Of a stretch of DNA of 41,827 nucleotides, positions 1-9,332 are shown in pieces. Each line of letters starts with the position of its first letter. The first letter of the stretch is position 1. Source of the DNA: a virus; the IMG/VR virus record IMGVR_UViG_3300037343_000524, positions 1 to 41,827 of that record; one strand, given 5' to 3'. Both the position numbers and the translations under genes were made by a program. The notes beneath the pieces are model-generated. The model saw nothing but the letters and a program-made list of their open reading frames with translations, had not been told where the DNA came from and ran no database searches.

Positions 1-249
1 TCACCGACACGCCCTCACCTGATCGCGCAACACGGCATAATCGCTGAGCATCCGGACGATCATTGCGTCTTCCGGCAAACCCCTGACCTCCTCGACGGCG
101 CGCGCCTGATCGTCTGCGCTGTATTCCACTACCTGGGGACAGACATGCCCCAGGCCATCAGAACCTCCCATCGCGCAAGCGCTGAGCCAGAGCATCGCGA
201 TCAGCGGGGCGGCGGCTGGCGGCGTCGAGCATCTGGCGTTGGATTTCAT
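1..249 (-). CDS. o-spanin-like lysis lipoprotein (Rz1 analogue)
   Basis: An 82-residue protein with a short basic N-terminus, a hydrophobic stretch and a lipobox (LSAC, with Cys at about residue 25), so it is predicted to be an outer-membrane lipoprotein. Its 5' end overlaps the 3' end of the neighbouring membrane/coiled-coil gene by about 92 bases in another frame, the arrangement seen for Rz/Rz1 spanin pairs. Spanins fuse inner and outer membranes at the last step of lysis. An upstream in-frame GTG at 300 would add 17 residues, but the ATG at 249 places a proper signal sequence at the N-terminus. The mature part is not proline-rich like lambda Rz1, so the assignment rests mainly on lipobox, size and context. 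Confidence 0.65.
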   Translation of the reverse strand: MKSNARCSTPPAAAPLIAMLWLSACAMGGSDGLGHVCPQVVEYSADDQARAVEEVRGLPEDAMIVRMLSDYAVLRDQVRACR

Positions 250-412
250 GTGTTCTCTCCGATGTTGATAGCCGCTCTGCCAACCGCCCGGTACGTTCAC
301 CAGCGCGGCGGAGGTTCAGCACGAAAAGGGCGATGGTGATTGCTGCCAGCAACAGGCCCAGCGCTGTGCGCGCAGGGCCGCTGGTGAGGATTGTGGCGAT
401 CCAGCCTATCAT
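158..412 (-). CDS. i-spanin-like membrane/coiled-coil protein (Rz analogue)
   Basis: An 84-residue protein with one N-terminal transmembrane helix (about residues 14-32) followed by a charged helical region with many Arg, Glu and Gln, as expected for an inner-membrane spanin subunit that reaches across the periplasm. It overlaps the endolysin stop by four bases (ATGA) and the downstream lipoprotein gene by about 92 bases in a different frame, which supports a spanin pair. It is somewhat shorter than lambda Rz. The family was not recognised by sequence, so the call depends on architecture and position. Confidence 0.6.
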   Translation of the reverse strand: MIGWIATILTSGPARTALGLLLAAITIALFVLNLRRAGERTGRLAERLSTSERTHEIQRQMLDAASRRPADRDALAQRLRDGRF

Positions 413-1083
413 CGCTGCCCCCGCTTCCAGTCGTCAACGCGGGCGTGGATGGCGACGGCGATGCCCACCAGCGCCACGGCGACGAATACCCAGCGCAGGG
501 TGTCGAGGTAGGGCACCAGGGGCAGGATCGCCGATTGGGTTTCCGCGAGAACCTCCTGCGCGACTTCAACACCCGCCGCGCCGACGGTGGCGATCCCGGC
601 TGCTCCACCGCCTCTCAGAGTGCGGCTGTTTGCCAAAATTTCACGGACAGGGGCCACCTCTGGCACGAAGGGCGTCGCGCGAGCCGGGAAGGGTTCGCCC
701 CAAGACCGCGCTGGCCCGAGGTCGATGTGCATGAAACCCGAGCGGGGATAGGTGCCGAAGCCCAGAAAGCCCACCGCCCGCGCCGCCGCCTCAAAAGCCA
801 CCGGATCGTGGTTCGACATTGCGATGTCGAACGCCGTGCCCAGCATGTGCTTGGAGGCCGGGGCCCCACCGACGGCGCGGTTGTGGCTGGGGCTGCGATA
901 GCCAGAGCGGACGATCAGCGGTTTGCCGAGGCGGTTGCGCAGGGACTGCAGTTTGTCCATGGCCTCGGAGTTGATCTTGATCGCGCCCGTGCCGCGGCAG
1001 GCGATTTCAGCGGGCGAGAAGCTGGGCCAGCGCCATGCGCTTTCGGGCACGTCGCGGAAATGGGCGTAGGTCGTGGTCGGCAT
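409..1083 (-). CDS. endolysin, peptidase M15 family, with C-terminal membrane helix
   Basis: A 224-residue protein of the M15 (D-Ala-D-Ala carboxypeptidase-like) family that cuts peptidoglycan cross-links during lysis. The zinc site is visible as SKHMLGTAFD (His79, Asp86) and MHID (His119), preceded by a substrate-side segment RSGYRSP. After about residue 135 there is a linker and then a hydrophobic helix near residues 197-216 followed by a short basic tail, so the enzyme appears C-terminally membrane-anchored. The start is taken at the ATG giving MPTTT; an upstream ATG at 1104 would begin next to a terminator hairpin. It overlaps the spanin gene by four bases. Confidence 0.85.
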   Translation of the reverse strand: MPTTTYAHFRDVPESAWRWPSFSPAEIACRGTGAIKINSEAMDKLQSLRNRLGKPLIVRSGYRSPSHNRAVGGAPASKHMLGTAFDIAMSNHDPVAFEAAARAVGFLGFGTYPRSGFMHIDLGPARSWGEPFPARATPFVPEVAPVREILANSRTLRGGGAAGIATVGAAGVEVAQEVLAETQSAILPLVPYLDTLRWVFVAVALVGIAVAIHARVDDWKRGQR

Positions 1084-1105
1084 GATCGGTCTCCAGAAAT
1101 GCAAA

Positions 1106-1124
1106 ACCCGCCTCGAGGGCGGGT
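1106..1124 (-). terminator. intrinsic terminator between holin-like and endolysin genes
   Basis: A perfect 7-bp stem ACCCGCC/GGCGGGT with a 5-nt loop. Read leftward it is followed by TTTTGC, the form of a rho-independent terminator. It lies between the holin-like gene ending at 1158 and the endolysin start at 1083, so it could limit endolysin expression from the late transcript unless bypassed by antitermination. Confidence 0.65.
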
Positions 1125-1157
1125 GGGGTGGCAGGTTCAGTGTGGTTTTGGTCTTGG

Positions 1158-1466
1158 TCAGTCGGTGCGGCCGCGCTGGAACGCCTCAAACATCAGATCC
1201 CGCATGGCGCGGATGTCGGTCTCGATGCGTTCTAGCCGGTCGGCATCGCCCTTGCGGTCCTCGGCGCGCTGGCGGTCCACGCGGTCGCGTTCGGCCAGCA
1301 ACTCGCGGTCCAGCCGCAGCAACATCGCGTCATTGGTGAAGGCGCGGCGCGTGACGGCGGCGAGAAGCGCGATGAACCCGCCGATCAACGCGGTAATGGC
1401 GGCGGTCAGTCCGTTGTCTCGGAAGGCCGCGCCGACCTCCTGCAACAGGGTGGTTCGTTCTGTCAT
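1158..1466 (-). CDS. small single-helix membrane protein, possible holin
   Basis: A 102-residue protein with a single hydrophobic helix (about residues 20-41) followed by a long, highly charged, Arg/Asp/Glu-rich helical tail. An AAGGAT ribosome binding site lies 7 nt before the ATG. Its place directly before the endolysin suggests a holin or lysis-associated membrane protein, but it has one helix rather than the two or three common in holins. The function is inferred from position only. Confidence 0.55.
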   Translation of the reverse strand: MTERTTLLQEVGAAFRDNGLTAAITALIGGFIALLAAVTRRAFTNDAMLLRLDRELLAERDRVDRQRAEDRKGDADRLERIETDIRAMRDLMFEAFQRGRTD

Positions 1467-1477
1467 GATGATATCCT

Positions 1478-3403
1478 TCAGTAATCGGTCTCGACGTAGA
1501 CGCCGGAGCAGTCGTAGGCGACGGCGGCCGCCGCCGCGCCGTTGTTCATGTAATTGCGCGGGCTGAGCAGCTGGGTGGCAGCGGGCAGGTCGGTGGTGAC
1601 GGTGAATTCAACCGCCGCCCCGCTGACCTCCTCGACCACCCGCACGCCAATATCCGACCCATTCGGCGCGGCGGCGATGTAGAGCGTCAGCACATTGGTC
1701 ATGCTGGCCACCGGGAAGTTGGCACCGAGGTCGATCAGCGTCGGTGCACCGGTGCCATCGTTGTGCACCAGCTGCCAGTTGGCGTGGGTGCCGCGCTGGA
1801 AGCCGATCCCGATGCAGTTGGCCGTAGCGGCTAACGTCAGCGTGGCGGCCAGTGCCGCAGTCGACCCATAGAGCCCGAAGAACCCCATTCCGGTGGCCTG
1901 CAGGGTGGTCAGCGACAGGCGGTTGACATAGCTCCACCCGCCCAAGCCATCGGCATTGCCGCGCCAGCAGACCCAGCCCGCTGATCGCTCCTGTGCCGCC
2001 GCATCAACCGTTGCCGCGCTTGTGACGCGCCAGCGCCGGATGCTGGTCGAAAGATTGGTGGTCGCCAGTGTCGGCGTGGCCACCGTGCCGACGACCGTAC
2101 GCGGCATGCCGTTGCTGTTCACTGTTGTGCCAGATGACGGTGCCCACGTCGCCACCCGGTTGACCCCGAAATGCGGCTGCAGGGGAAAGAACCGGCCCGA
2201 GGGGCGCTGCACATCCAGCCACCCGGCCCCGGCACGGTCGCGCGCATAGACCGCGAGCTTGCCTGCAGGCGGCGGATCGGGCGCGGCGGATAGGGCGGGG
2301 ATCACCAGCGGCTCGGGCAGTTCGACCCGGCCGGAGGTGCGGTCGATCCGGATCGCATCGAAGAAGGTCGAGCCATTCGGGCTGACCTTGAAGCTGAAAT
2401 CGTCGTTGCCGAGAAGGCCGATCAGAGCGCGGGCGGAAAACCCGGTCTTGAAGGCGAAGGCCGCATCATTCCCGGCGGCGGCCTTGTTGACGGTGGCCTC
2501 GATCCCGGCACCGGCGTTGTTCAGCAGCACCGCAGGGGTGTTCATCGACAAACGGTTGTAGCTGTCGGCCGTGGCCCCGCCGAGGCCGAGAAGCTGGGCG
2601 GTCAAGTTTGCTTGGGGCATTCCAACCTGCGTGACGGCGTTGGCGAAGGTGACATTGGGCGTGTTCACCACGGTCGTGCCGCCCGCGCCTGCCGTGGCGG
2701 ACCCAATGTTGATGACAGTCGTGGATCCATTCGCCCCGCCAGTGCCGAGGTTCAAGGTCTTGGTGACGCCGGTGGTCGTGGCTCCTGTGCCCATGCCGTA
2801 GGTGGCGGTTGTTGTTGCCGTGCCGATGGTGGCCGCCGCCGCCGAAACTGTGACAGTGCCTGAGGCCGTCAGCGTGCCCGAAAAGGTCTTGTTGCCGCTG
2901 AACGTCTGGGTGCCCGCAAGGATCGCCAGTTCCGACGAGGTGTTCGGCAGCGTGAAGGTCCGGGTCGTGCCCGTCGTAATCCCAGACAGCGAGAACGCCG
3001 CCTTCTTGGTTGGATCGGCATCATTCACCAGGCTGAAAATGGCGTCCGAAACATCGACCGGTTCGCCAACCAGATCCCAGGCCGACCCATTCCAGACGAC
3101 AAAGGCCGCCTCATCCGCGATCCACGCCAGCCAGCCCGGGCGCGGGACCAGCCGCATCCAGACGCCGTCGACCCAGAAGGCGACGTTCAGATCCCAGCCA
3201 GCCCACAGACCCGTCGCGCCCGATGCTACAATATGCCGGCCGCCGTCGACGGGGCTGACGGGTGGGGCGGTTCGGGTTCGGTCGAGGACCGACAGCTGAA
3301 CCATGGCATCCAGCAGCCGCAGCGCCTCGTTATGGGTGACGTGCTTTTGCGCCTGCGAGGCCAGGATGTATGGCAGTAGGAGATGGGTGGTGATGTCGGA
3401 CAT
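1478..3403 (-). CDS. DUF2793-containing tail fibre/appendage protein
   Basis: A 641-residue protein. The N-terminal ~110 residues match the DUF2793 type (LPYILASQAQKHVTHNEAL, repeated Trp in the GLWAGW and WVDGVW segments), a domain found at the start of phage tail proteins in Rhodobacterales. It is followed by low-complexity Thr/Ala/Gly-rich beta repeats (residues ~150-280), typical of trimeric fibres, and then a unique C-terminal domain (about residues 400-641) likely to contact the host. It sits immediately downstream of the host-specificity protein. An AAGG motif precedes the ATG. Confidence 0.75.
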   Translation of the reverse strand: MSDITTHLLLPYILASQAQKHVTHNEALRLLDAMVQLSVLDRTRTAPPVSPVDGGRHIVASGATGLWAGWDLNVAFWVDGVWMRLVPRPGWLAWIADEAAFVVWNGSAWDLVGEPVDVSDAIFSLVNDADPTKKAAFSLSGITTGTTRTFTLPNTSSELAILAGTQTFSGNKTFSGTLTASGTVTVSAAAATIGTATTTATYGMGTGATTTGVTKTLNLGTGGANGSTTVINIGSATAGAGGTTVVNTPNVTFANAVTQVGMPQANLTAQLLGLGGATADSYNRLSMNTPAVLLNNAGAGIEATVNKAAAGNDAAFAFKTGFSARALIGLLGNDDFSFKVSPNGSTFFDAIRIDRTSGRVELPEPLVIPALSAAPDPPPAGKLAVYARDRAGAGWLDVQRPSGRFFPLQPHFGVNRVATWAPSSGTTVNSNGMPRTVVGTVATPTLATTNLSTSIRRWRVTSAATVDAAAQERSAGWVCWRGNADGLGGWSYVNRLSLTTLQATGMGFFGLYGSTAALAATLTLAATANCIGIGFQRGTHANWQLVHNDGTGAPTLIDLGANFPVASMTNVLTLYIAAAPNGSDIGVRVVEEVSGAAVEFTVTTDLPAATQLLSPRNYMNNGAAAAAVAYDCSGVYVETDY

Positions 3404-3411
3404 GATAGCCT

Positions 3412-6400
3412 TCAGAAGATAATGGTGACGGATCGCCTAGCGCCCCGACCGATCAGGGAAGAGAGCTGGTAGATGCGGATGGCGAGGAATTGGCCCGGCC
3501 CGAGGGGCGCGCCCCAATCGGCGGTCTGCTGTGCGGCGGTGTAGAGGGCGCTGGTCGTCGTGGTGGTCAGCGTGCGCTTCACCGCCCCGCCATCGCGGAT
3601 TTCCACCTCGTAGGCTTCAACATCCTCAGCCAGCGGCACATCGCCCATCCCCCAGGTGTCGGCGGCCAGCGATCGCGACCGGCGCGTCCAGCGGATGGTC
3701 AGATCGCCGGGGCTGCGGGCGGTACGCCAAGGCTGCTCGACATGCACGACCGAGAAGGGCCGCAGCCCAGCGCCCTCGGGGGTGAAACTGGTGGCAACAA
3801 AGGTTTCGTCGCTGACCGGCTTGGAGGCCGGGCCGATGCGCCAGTTCCACGGCAGACCAAGATCGGCTTCCGCAATCGGCAGACTGGTAAGAGTTGTGTC
3901 CAGCACGACCACCCGCGCGCCAGTCGGCACCATGCTGACCATCGCCCCTTCGGTTCCGCGCTGGCCACGCAACAGGCGGGTCAGGCGATAGCGGCCGGGC
4001 GCGATCAGCTCGGCTGTGCCTGCCTGGACGATTTCCCATTGCCCAGCGGCGGCCTCAATGGCCAGCGCGTTGGCCCCGCCCAGCAGGGTGATGTCCGTGA
4101 CGCTCTCCAGTGTGCCGGAAAACAGGTCAACAACCAGCGCATTGCCCAGATCGAAGCGCGACACCGGCCCGGCGAAGAAATCTGCCGCCAGCACGCCCAT
4201 GCTGGCGCGCGTGCCGAAGGTGGTCAGCAGGGCAAAGCCGTCCGTCGCGGGGCTGCGGTAAACCGCGATCTCGCCCGGCCATGGCTTGGCATGTGCCGCG
4301 ACCATGGGGCGATGCGCGGGCTGATCTTCGCGCAGCTGTGGCAGGTCCAGAAGTACGATGTCGGGTGCGCCAAAGACTGTCGGCGTCGACAGCGTGGCCG
4401 GGCGCGGCTCGCCGGGTGGCAGGTCATAGACCGCGCGGTCCTGCCGCACGGCATCGACGCTGCGCAGGTCGGAATCCGCGATGGACACGAGGCGCATTTC
4501 CGTCAGGCGTCCGTCATGATCAAGCAGGATCACGTCGCAGGGATCCAGCGCAAGTCGCGAGGGCGGCAGGCGAAACACCGCACTTTCCCGGCCCACCCAA
4601 GCCTCCATCAGCGCGCGGCGGCAGCAGCGTTCTGCCTCCTCGGACGGGATCGCCATCGGGAAAGCCTCGGATGCGATCCGGGTTGTGTCGACGGTGATAC
4701 GCCGAGCTTCGACCTGTGCCGCGTCATAGTCCTCGTCGGCACGGGCGACTTGCCACTTTAGGGCCTGCGGCAGTTCGGTTTCCTGAGCGCGGGTCAGTTC
4801 TATCACGTCGCCCTGCGCCGAGGCAGGTGCGACCATGCTGTCGGGCGTGATGGTCAGACCGGCAATGCGGCCGCGCATCAGGAACTTGATGCGCCCTTCG
4901 CTCTCCAAGGCATCGAACCCGAAATGTCTGGCCAGCGTACTTATCGAAGCGCGCGGGGCTTCCAGCGCCGAGATGACATAGCCCTCGACCGCGCCCCAGA
5001 GGCCGGAGACGTCGATCAATTCCTCGGGCATTCCAGCGCGCAGGCACAGATGCCGCACCAGCGCGGCCAAGGACACAGCCCCCAGCCGCCCGGTCAGCCA
5101 ATGCCCGAGCCGCCAGTTCGGACCATCGGTCCAGACCTCGGTCAGCCCGGGGAAGAACGGATAGGGGCGGGCGTCCCATGTCCAGGCGGCGCATTCGGGC
5201 ACATGCACCATCCGGTTGCCATAGACCGATGAGGTCGGGTTGTTCGCCGCAGCGCCCCAGAACAGATAGGTCGCCTCGAGATAGGCGCGCTGGATCGCAT
5301 CATCCCGCCAGCCGCGTGAAAAGTAGGGTGTGAAGCTCTCCGACGATTTGGGATCAAAGAAGACGTTCGGCTGGTTGGTCCCGCGGTCGATGGCCGGGCA
5401 CCCCAGTTCGGTGAACCAGATTGGCTTGGACTGCGGCACCCACGCCGTCGGCGTGCCGCTCTCCATCCCACCCGGGCGGTTGAAATGCGGGTTTTGCCAC
5501 CATGCGCGCAGATCCTTGAAGCGGAAAACCCATGGCTTCGCGGCCGCGCCATCGCTGATCGGCGCGCGATTTTGCGCGGTTCGGTCCAAGGCGCTGGCAT
5601 AGAACCAGTCAAAGCCTTCACCACCAGTGATGTTGGATTGCAGATAGGCCCGGTCATAGATCGCCGGTGCCAGCGCAGCGTCGGCATGATCGAAACCATC
5701 GCGCCAATCGGACAGCGGCATGTAGTTATCGATGCCGATGACGTCGATATTCGCATCCGACCAGAGCGGGTCGAGGTGGAAGAACACATCGCCCGACCCA
5801 TCGCTGGGATGATGCCCGAAGTATTCCGACCAATCGGACGCGTATCCGATCTTGGGCCCAGCGCCGAGGATCGCGCGCACATCAGCCGCGAGGGATTTGA
5901 AGGCGGTCACCGCAGGGTAAGTGCTGGCCCCGCTGCGGATTGTGGTCAGACCGGGCATCTCAGAGCCGATCAGGAAAGCGTCCACGCCTCCAGCCGCTTT
6001 GCACAAATGCGCATAATGGAGGATCATCCGGCGCAAGCCCCACTCACCAACCGGGCCGGTCCAGTCGACCGTTTCGCCGGAAACGGTAAAGTTTGCGGGT
6101 GTGGCGGTGCCGAACAGCGCAGATACTTGGGTCGCTGCCGTCGCGGTCTTGTCCACCGAACCCGCGAAACCAGCCGCAGGGGAGCAGGTGATGCGCCCGC
6201 GCCAAGGAAAGGTCGGCTGGCCAGCGGTGGCGGAATTGGCGCTGTAGGGATTGGGTTTTGTATTGCCAGGCGGCACGTCCATCAGAATGAAGGGATAGAA
6301 GGTCACGCGCAGCCCGCGCGCCTTCATCTCCTGGATCGCCTGCACCACGGCAAAGTCGGCAGGGGTGCCGCCATAGACGGGACGATCCTCGGCATCACGG

Positions 6401-7383
6401 CTGACAAGAAATGCATCGGCACGGCCGGCGCCATTCACAGCCCAAGGTGAGGGCGTGGTGGTCTTGGCCGCAACCTCGACGCCCGGACGGACCTTGCAGT
6501 TCCCGGCGCGCAGATCATCCCCGAACCACGCTACGACGAGGCTAACGCTTTCCACTGCAGGGGCCAAGGATTGCAACCGGTCCAGCGCCACCACGATGTC
6601 AGCGGTGTCGGTGATTGCGTTCAGGTTCTCGGCTACGGTCGCGCCGCCTGCACCGGCAGATTTCTTGACCGGCGCGGTGGCATAGGTGAACTCGCCCGAG
6701 GCCGGGATCATCGTCACGGCCTTGACCAGCCCTTCAGCGGTATCGGGATCGGCGAGGGGCCGGAACACCTCGAAGCTGATCTGCGGCAAACGGTTGCCGA
6801 AGGTACTGAGGTTCAACTCTTCGAACACGACATAGGCGGTGCCGCGATAGGCGGGTGTGTTGGCAGCACCCATCTTGGCCGAGATGAATGGATCGGGGAT
6901 CTGCACCTCATCGCCCGGATACCATCGCCAGGTAACTCCGGTCATATCCATCGGCTTGCCATCGGCCCAGACCCGGCCAATGCCGGTGATCTCGCCCTCG
7001 CAGAGGGCCACGGCGAAGCTGGCAAAGTAGAGGTATTCCGTCGTGGTGACCTTGGGCCCGCTGCCTTTGCCGCCGCCTTGGCTGGTTGTGTTGACCTCCT
7101 CGCGAAAATCCGTGGCCCAGATGATGTTGCCACCAATACGCATCCGGCCGAACAGGCGCGGGATCACCGCCCCTTCGGTCGAGGATGTGATGCGCAAGCT
7201 GTCCAGCCGCGCGCCCTCGATGCGCTGCGCCGGGGCGAGGGACGAGACGATCCAGTTGTCGACGACCGACCCGATGCTGGAGCCGATGAAGCCACCAATC
7301 GTGAAGGCGCTGACGCCGAGCAAGGTGCCCCCGATGGACCCACCGATTGCAGAGCCAATCGCGCCAAGAACTAATGTCGCCAT
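3412..7383 (-). CDS. tail-tip host specificity protein, GTA gp15-like
   Basis: A 1323-residue baseplate hub/tail-tip protein. It begins with a glycine-rich hydrophobic region (residues 1-40, typical of this family and of gpJ-like hubs), and has a central TIM-barrel-like domain (about residues 420-720), with segments such as DVIGIDNYMPLSDW and WFTELGCPA that resemble glycoside hydrolase barrels. A phage-tail domain and fibronectin-like C-terminal part follow. The order DUF2460, DUF2163, NlpC/P60, then this gene reproduces the end of the Rhodobacter GTA cluster. The start is placed at MATLVLG, since the 12 residues upstream have no family character. It is expected to bind the host and organise the tail tip. 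Confidence 0.85.
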   Translation of the reverse strand: MATLVLGAIGSAIGGSIGGTLLGVSAFTIGGFIGSSIGSVVDNWIVSSLAPAQRIEGARLDSLRITSSTEGAVIPRLFGRMRIGGNIIWATDFREEVNTTSQGGGKGSGPKVTTTEYLYFASFAVALCEGEITGIGRVWADGKPMDMTGVTWRWYPGDEVQIPDPFISAKMGAANTPAYRGTAYVVFEELNLSTFGNRLPQISFEVFRPLADPDTAEGLVKAVTMIPASGEFTYATAPVKKSAGAGGATVAENLNAITDTADIVVALDRLQSLAPAVESVSLVVAWFGDDLRAGNCKVRPGVEVAAKTTTPSPWAVNGAGRADAFLVSRDAEDRPVYGGTPADFAVVQAIQEMKARGLRVTFYPFILMDVPPGNTKPNPYSANSATAGQPTFPWRGRITCSPAAGFAGSVDKTATAATQVSALFGTATPANFTVSGETVDWTGPVGEWGLRRMILHYAHLCKAAGGVDAFLIGSEMPGLTTIRSGASTYPAVTAFKSLAADVRAILGAGPKIGYASDWSEYFGHHPSDGSGDVFFHLDPLWSDANIDVIGIDNYMPLSDWRDGFDHADAALAPAIYDRAYLQSNITGGEGFDWFYASALDRTAQNRAPISDGAAAKPWVFRFKDLRAWWQNPHFNRPGGMESGTPTAWVPQSKPIWFTELGCPAIDRGTNQPNVFFDPKSSESFTPYFSRGWRDDAIQRAYLEATYLFWGAAANNPTSSVYGNRMVHVPECAAWTWDARPYPFFPGLTEVWTDGPNWRLGHWLTGRLGAVSLAALVRHLCLRAGMPEELIDVSGLWGAVEGYVISALEAPRASISTLARHFGFDALESEGRIKFLMRGRIAGLTITPDSMVAPASAQGDVIELTRAQETELPQALKWQVARADEDYDAAQVEARRITVDTTRIASEAFPMAIPSEEAERCCRRALMEAWVGRESAVFRLPPSRLALDPCDVILLDHDGRLTEMRLVSIADSDLRSVDAVRQDRAVYDLPPGEPRPATLSTPTVFGAPDIVLLDLPQLREDQPAHRPMVAAHAKPWPGEIAVYRSPATDGFALLTTFGTRASMGVLAADFFAGPVSRFDLGNALVVDLFSGTLESVTDITLLGGANALAIEAAAGQWEIVQAGTAELIAPGRYRLTRLLRGQRGTEGAMVSMVPTGARVVVLDTTLTSLPIAEADLGLPWNWRIGPASKPVSDETFVATSFTPEGAGLRPFSVVHVEQPWRTARSPGDLTIRWTRRSRSLAADTWGMGDVPLAEDVEAYEVEIRDGGAVKRTLTTTTTSALYTAAQQTADWGAPLGPGQFLAIRIYQLSSLIGRGARRSVTIIF

Positions 7384-7393
7384 GTGTGTGGTT

Positions 7394-7828
7394 TCAGTCT
7401 TTTGGGAACAGGAAAGCAAAAGCGATGCGTCGCCGCCAGGATGGGGTCAGCTGTTCCTCGACCACGCCCAGCCGCTCATAGGCATGGATGAAACGGTCGG
7501 GTGCGGTCAGGATCCCGACATGCTTGGCGATGGCACGCGGGGCCATCCTGAACAGGACCAGCGCGCCGGGCCCAGCATCAGCGGGGGTGATCTCCGGCAT
7601 CATCTGGCGCGCGCCTTCAGCCAGAACCTCGCGCGGCCCGGTCTCGCCCCAATCCCGACTGTAGGGCGGGATCGGGAATGGCTCATCCCCGACCACCTCG
7701 CGCCAAACGCCGCGCGCGAGGCCGAGGCAATCGCAGCCGACGCCGCGCAGGCTCGCCTGATCGTGGTAGGGCGTGCCAAGCCAAGACCGCGCGACGGCGA
7801 TGACCAAGGCGGGATCGGCGGTCGTCAC
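7394..7828 (-). CDS. NlpC/P60 family tail-tip peptidase, GTA gp14-like
   Basis: A 144-residue cysteine peptidase of the NlpC/P60 fold. The catalytic Cys lies in the GCDCLGL motif (Cys34), the His in KHVGIL (His103), and a further polar residue in RFIHAY (His115). It starts at a GTG that overlaps the preceding DUF2163 stop as GTGA, which fixes the start. In the GTA and related siphoviruses this gene makes a tail-associated peptidoglycan hydrolase that helps DNA delivery through the cell wall. It is co-transcribed with the surrounding tail-tip genes. Confidence 0.9.
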   Translation of the reverse strand: MTTADPALVIAVARSWLGTPYHDQASLRGVGCDCLGLARGVWREVVGDEPFPIPPYSRDWGETGPREVLAEGARQMMPEITPADAGPGALVLFRMAPRAIAKHVGILTAPDRFIHAYERLGVVEEQLTPSWRRRIAFAFLFPKD

Positions 7829-8709
7829 AGCACGTTCCCTTCGTGGCCGCCGTCCTGGCTGGCATAGCGCAGGACAGCATCTTGGCCGGGGATGTTGGGG
7901 AAACCCCGGAAATTGGCGACATTGGCAAACTTGGCGCTGCAGGTCACGATCCGCTTGTCGCAGCCCGCGCGTGCGATGAAACTGTCGCTCTCGGCGATGG
8001 GTAACACTGGAGCTTCCAGCAAGGTCAGCGTCGCGATGGCATCGGCCAAGCCATGGGACAGCACTTCGGTGACGCGCCCAACATTTGCGCCGCTGGTCCA
8101 GATGAGTGTGCCTGACGTGAACCAGCCCGCGCCAAAACCAGCCAGCCCCGACGCCATCAACGCCCGGTCGCGCAAGAGGTCGGTGACGACGCCCGTACCC
8201 TTGTAGATGGCGTTTTCCAGAGCGATCCCGCAGCGGGTTTCGCCCAAGCGCGCGTCGCAACCCGCCTGAAACGTGCGCCCGACCGTCTGACCCAGCACAT
8301 GCGCCAGGGACCTGACCTCGGCAACAAATGCCATGCGCCCGCGCCGGATTTGCCCCACTGCACCCCGGCGCAACAGCACACGCTGGCTGGCATCGGCCCA
8401 ATTCACCCTCCACAGCTCGACCGCCGCATTGTCCCAGCGCCCGTCGAGAATGTCGGTTTCCGTAATCCGATCCGAGGTCAGCACTCCGGTGGCATCCTGC
8501 GCATCAACCGCGAGATCGGAACCAGAACGGATTTCCGAGGCGGCAAACCCGCTTTCGGGCTCAAACTCGGTACCATCGAAGCTGAGGGCACGGTCATGAT
8601 CGGTAAAGCCCAGCGCCATGCCGTCGGCGCGGCTGATCCTCCAGCACCAAGACAAGGTAGTGGTGCCGTCATCGAGATGGGTCTGCAGCGCCGGGGAGAG
8701 GGTTTTCAT
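7825..8709 (-). CDS. DUF2163 tail-tip protein, GTA gp13-like
   Basis: A 294-residue protein of the DUF2163 family. Recognisable features are an N-terminal LTWCWRI-like segment (here TLSWCWRISRADG), the GFTDHDR motif near residue 35, and a C-terminal cysteine-bearing stretch (AGCDARLGETRCG; AGCDKRIVTC), which in the GTA gp13 counterpart is associated with a metal or iron-sulphur site. It forms part of the hub between tail tube and tip. It overlaps both neighbours by four bases, so the start is firm. Confidence 0.88.
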   Translation of the reverse strand: MKTLSPALQTHLDDGTTTLSWCWRISRADGMALGFTDHDRALSFDGTEFEPESGFAASEIRSGSDLAVDAQDATGVLTSDRITETDILDGRWDNAAVELWRVNWADASQRVLLRRGAVGQIRRGRMAFVAEVRSLAHVLGQTVGRTFQAGCDARLGETRCGIALENAIYKGTGVVTDLLRDRALMASGLAGFGAGWFTSGTLIWTSGANVGRVTEVLSHGLADAIATLTLLEAPVLPIAESDSFIARAGCDKRIVTCSAKFANVANFRGFPNIPGQDAVLRYASQDGGHEGNVL

Positions 8710-9332
8710 CTGCGGATTTCCAAGAGGGGGATGGAGGTGATCGACCCGAGCCGTTCAAAGTCGAGGGTGACGTCGAGCGTGTCGCTGTCAAAGCGCACCG
8801 GCACATCGAATTCAAAACCAGCGCGGACGATGACGCCGCCCGCTGGGGCAGTGGTGAAGGTGATGACGCCGGTGGTGGCATCCAGCGTCCAGCCCGACAT
8901 CTGCTCCACCATGGCCAGCGCTACGCGGACGGTTCCAGCGACAGGTTTGGTGATGGTCCGGACCCATGTCTGCGCGCCGGATGTGTAGCGTTTCGCCAGT
9001 TGGAAGCTCTGCAGACTACCGGTGCCAGTGCCGATCTGCTGGTCTGTTGTGGTGATCGCCTGCGACGGCAGGGCGGATTTGTAATCGGCCCAGTCCTTGT
9101 AGCGAAACCCGTGCAGGCGACCGTTGCGGGACTCAAAGAAGGCGACGACCGCCGCCAGATCATCAGCGCGACGAATGCCATAGGCCACGTCATAGCGGCG
9201 GCGCGAGTTGGCCCAGCTGGCGTTGCGCTCTTCATCACCGGAGGCTAGTTCGACCACTTGCGTGCGTCGCTCCGGCCCGCCGCGCGCACCCCGGCTGATG
9301 TTGTCGGGAAACCGAACCTCATGGAACGCCAT
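8706..9332 (-). CDS. DUF2460 distal tail protein, GTA gp12-like
   Basis: A protein of about 208 residues of the DUF2460 family, recognisable from the start (FHEVRFPDNISRGARGG) and the central FESRNGRLHGFRYKDWADYK block. Members form the distal-tail ring that joins the tail tube to the tip. Two start codons lie back to back (GTG at 9335, ATG at 9332) behind a GGAGGGG site; either gives tight coupling to the tape measure stop. Confidence 0.88.
   Translation of the reverse strand: MAFHEVRFPDNISRGARGGPERRTQVVELASGDEERNASWANSRRRYDVAYGIRRADDLAAVVAFFESRNGRLHGFRYKDWADYKSALPSQAITTTDQQIGTGTGSLQSFQLAKRYTSGAQTWVRTITKPVAGTVRVALAMVEQMSGWTLDATTGVITFTTAPAGGVIVRAGFEFDVPVRFDSDTLDVTLDFERLGSITSIPLLEIRR

Noticed and set aside
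391-1566. Long rightward open frame of 391 codons
   Set aside because: It lies opposite the endolysin and holin-like genes, has Arg/Ser-rich low-complexity text and no domain character; it is a shadow of high-GC genes on the other strand.
5485-6450. Rightward open frame of 321 codons opposite the host-specificity gene
   Set aside because: The opposite strand encodes the recognisable TIM-barrel protein; this frame shows no family pattern.
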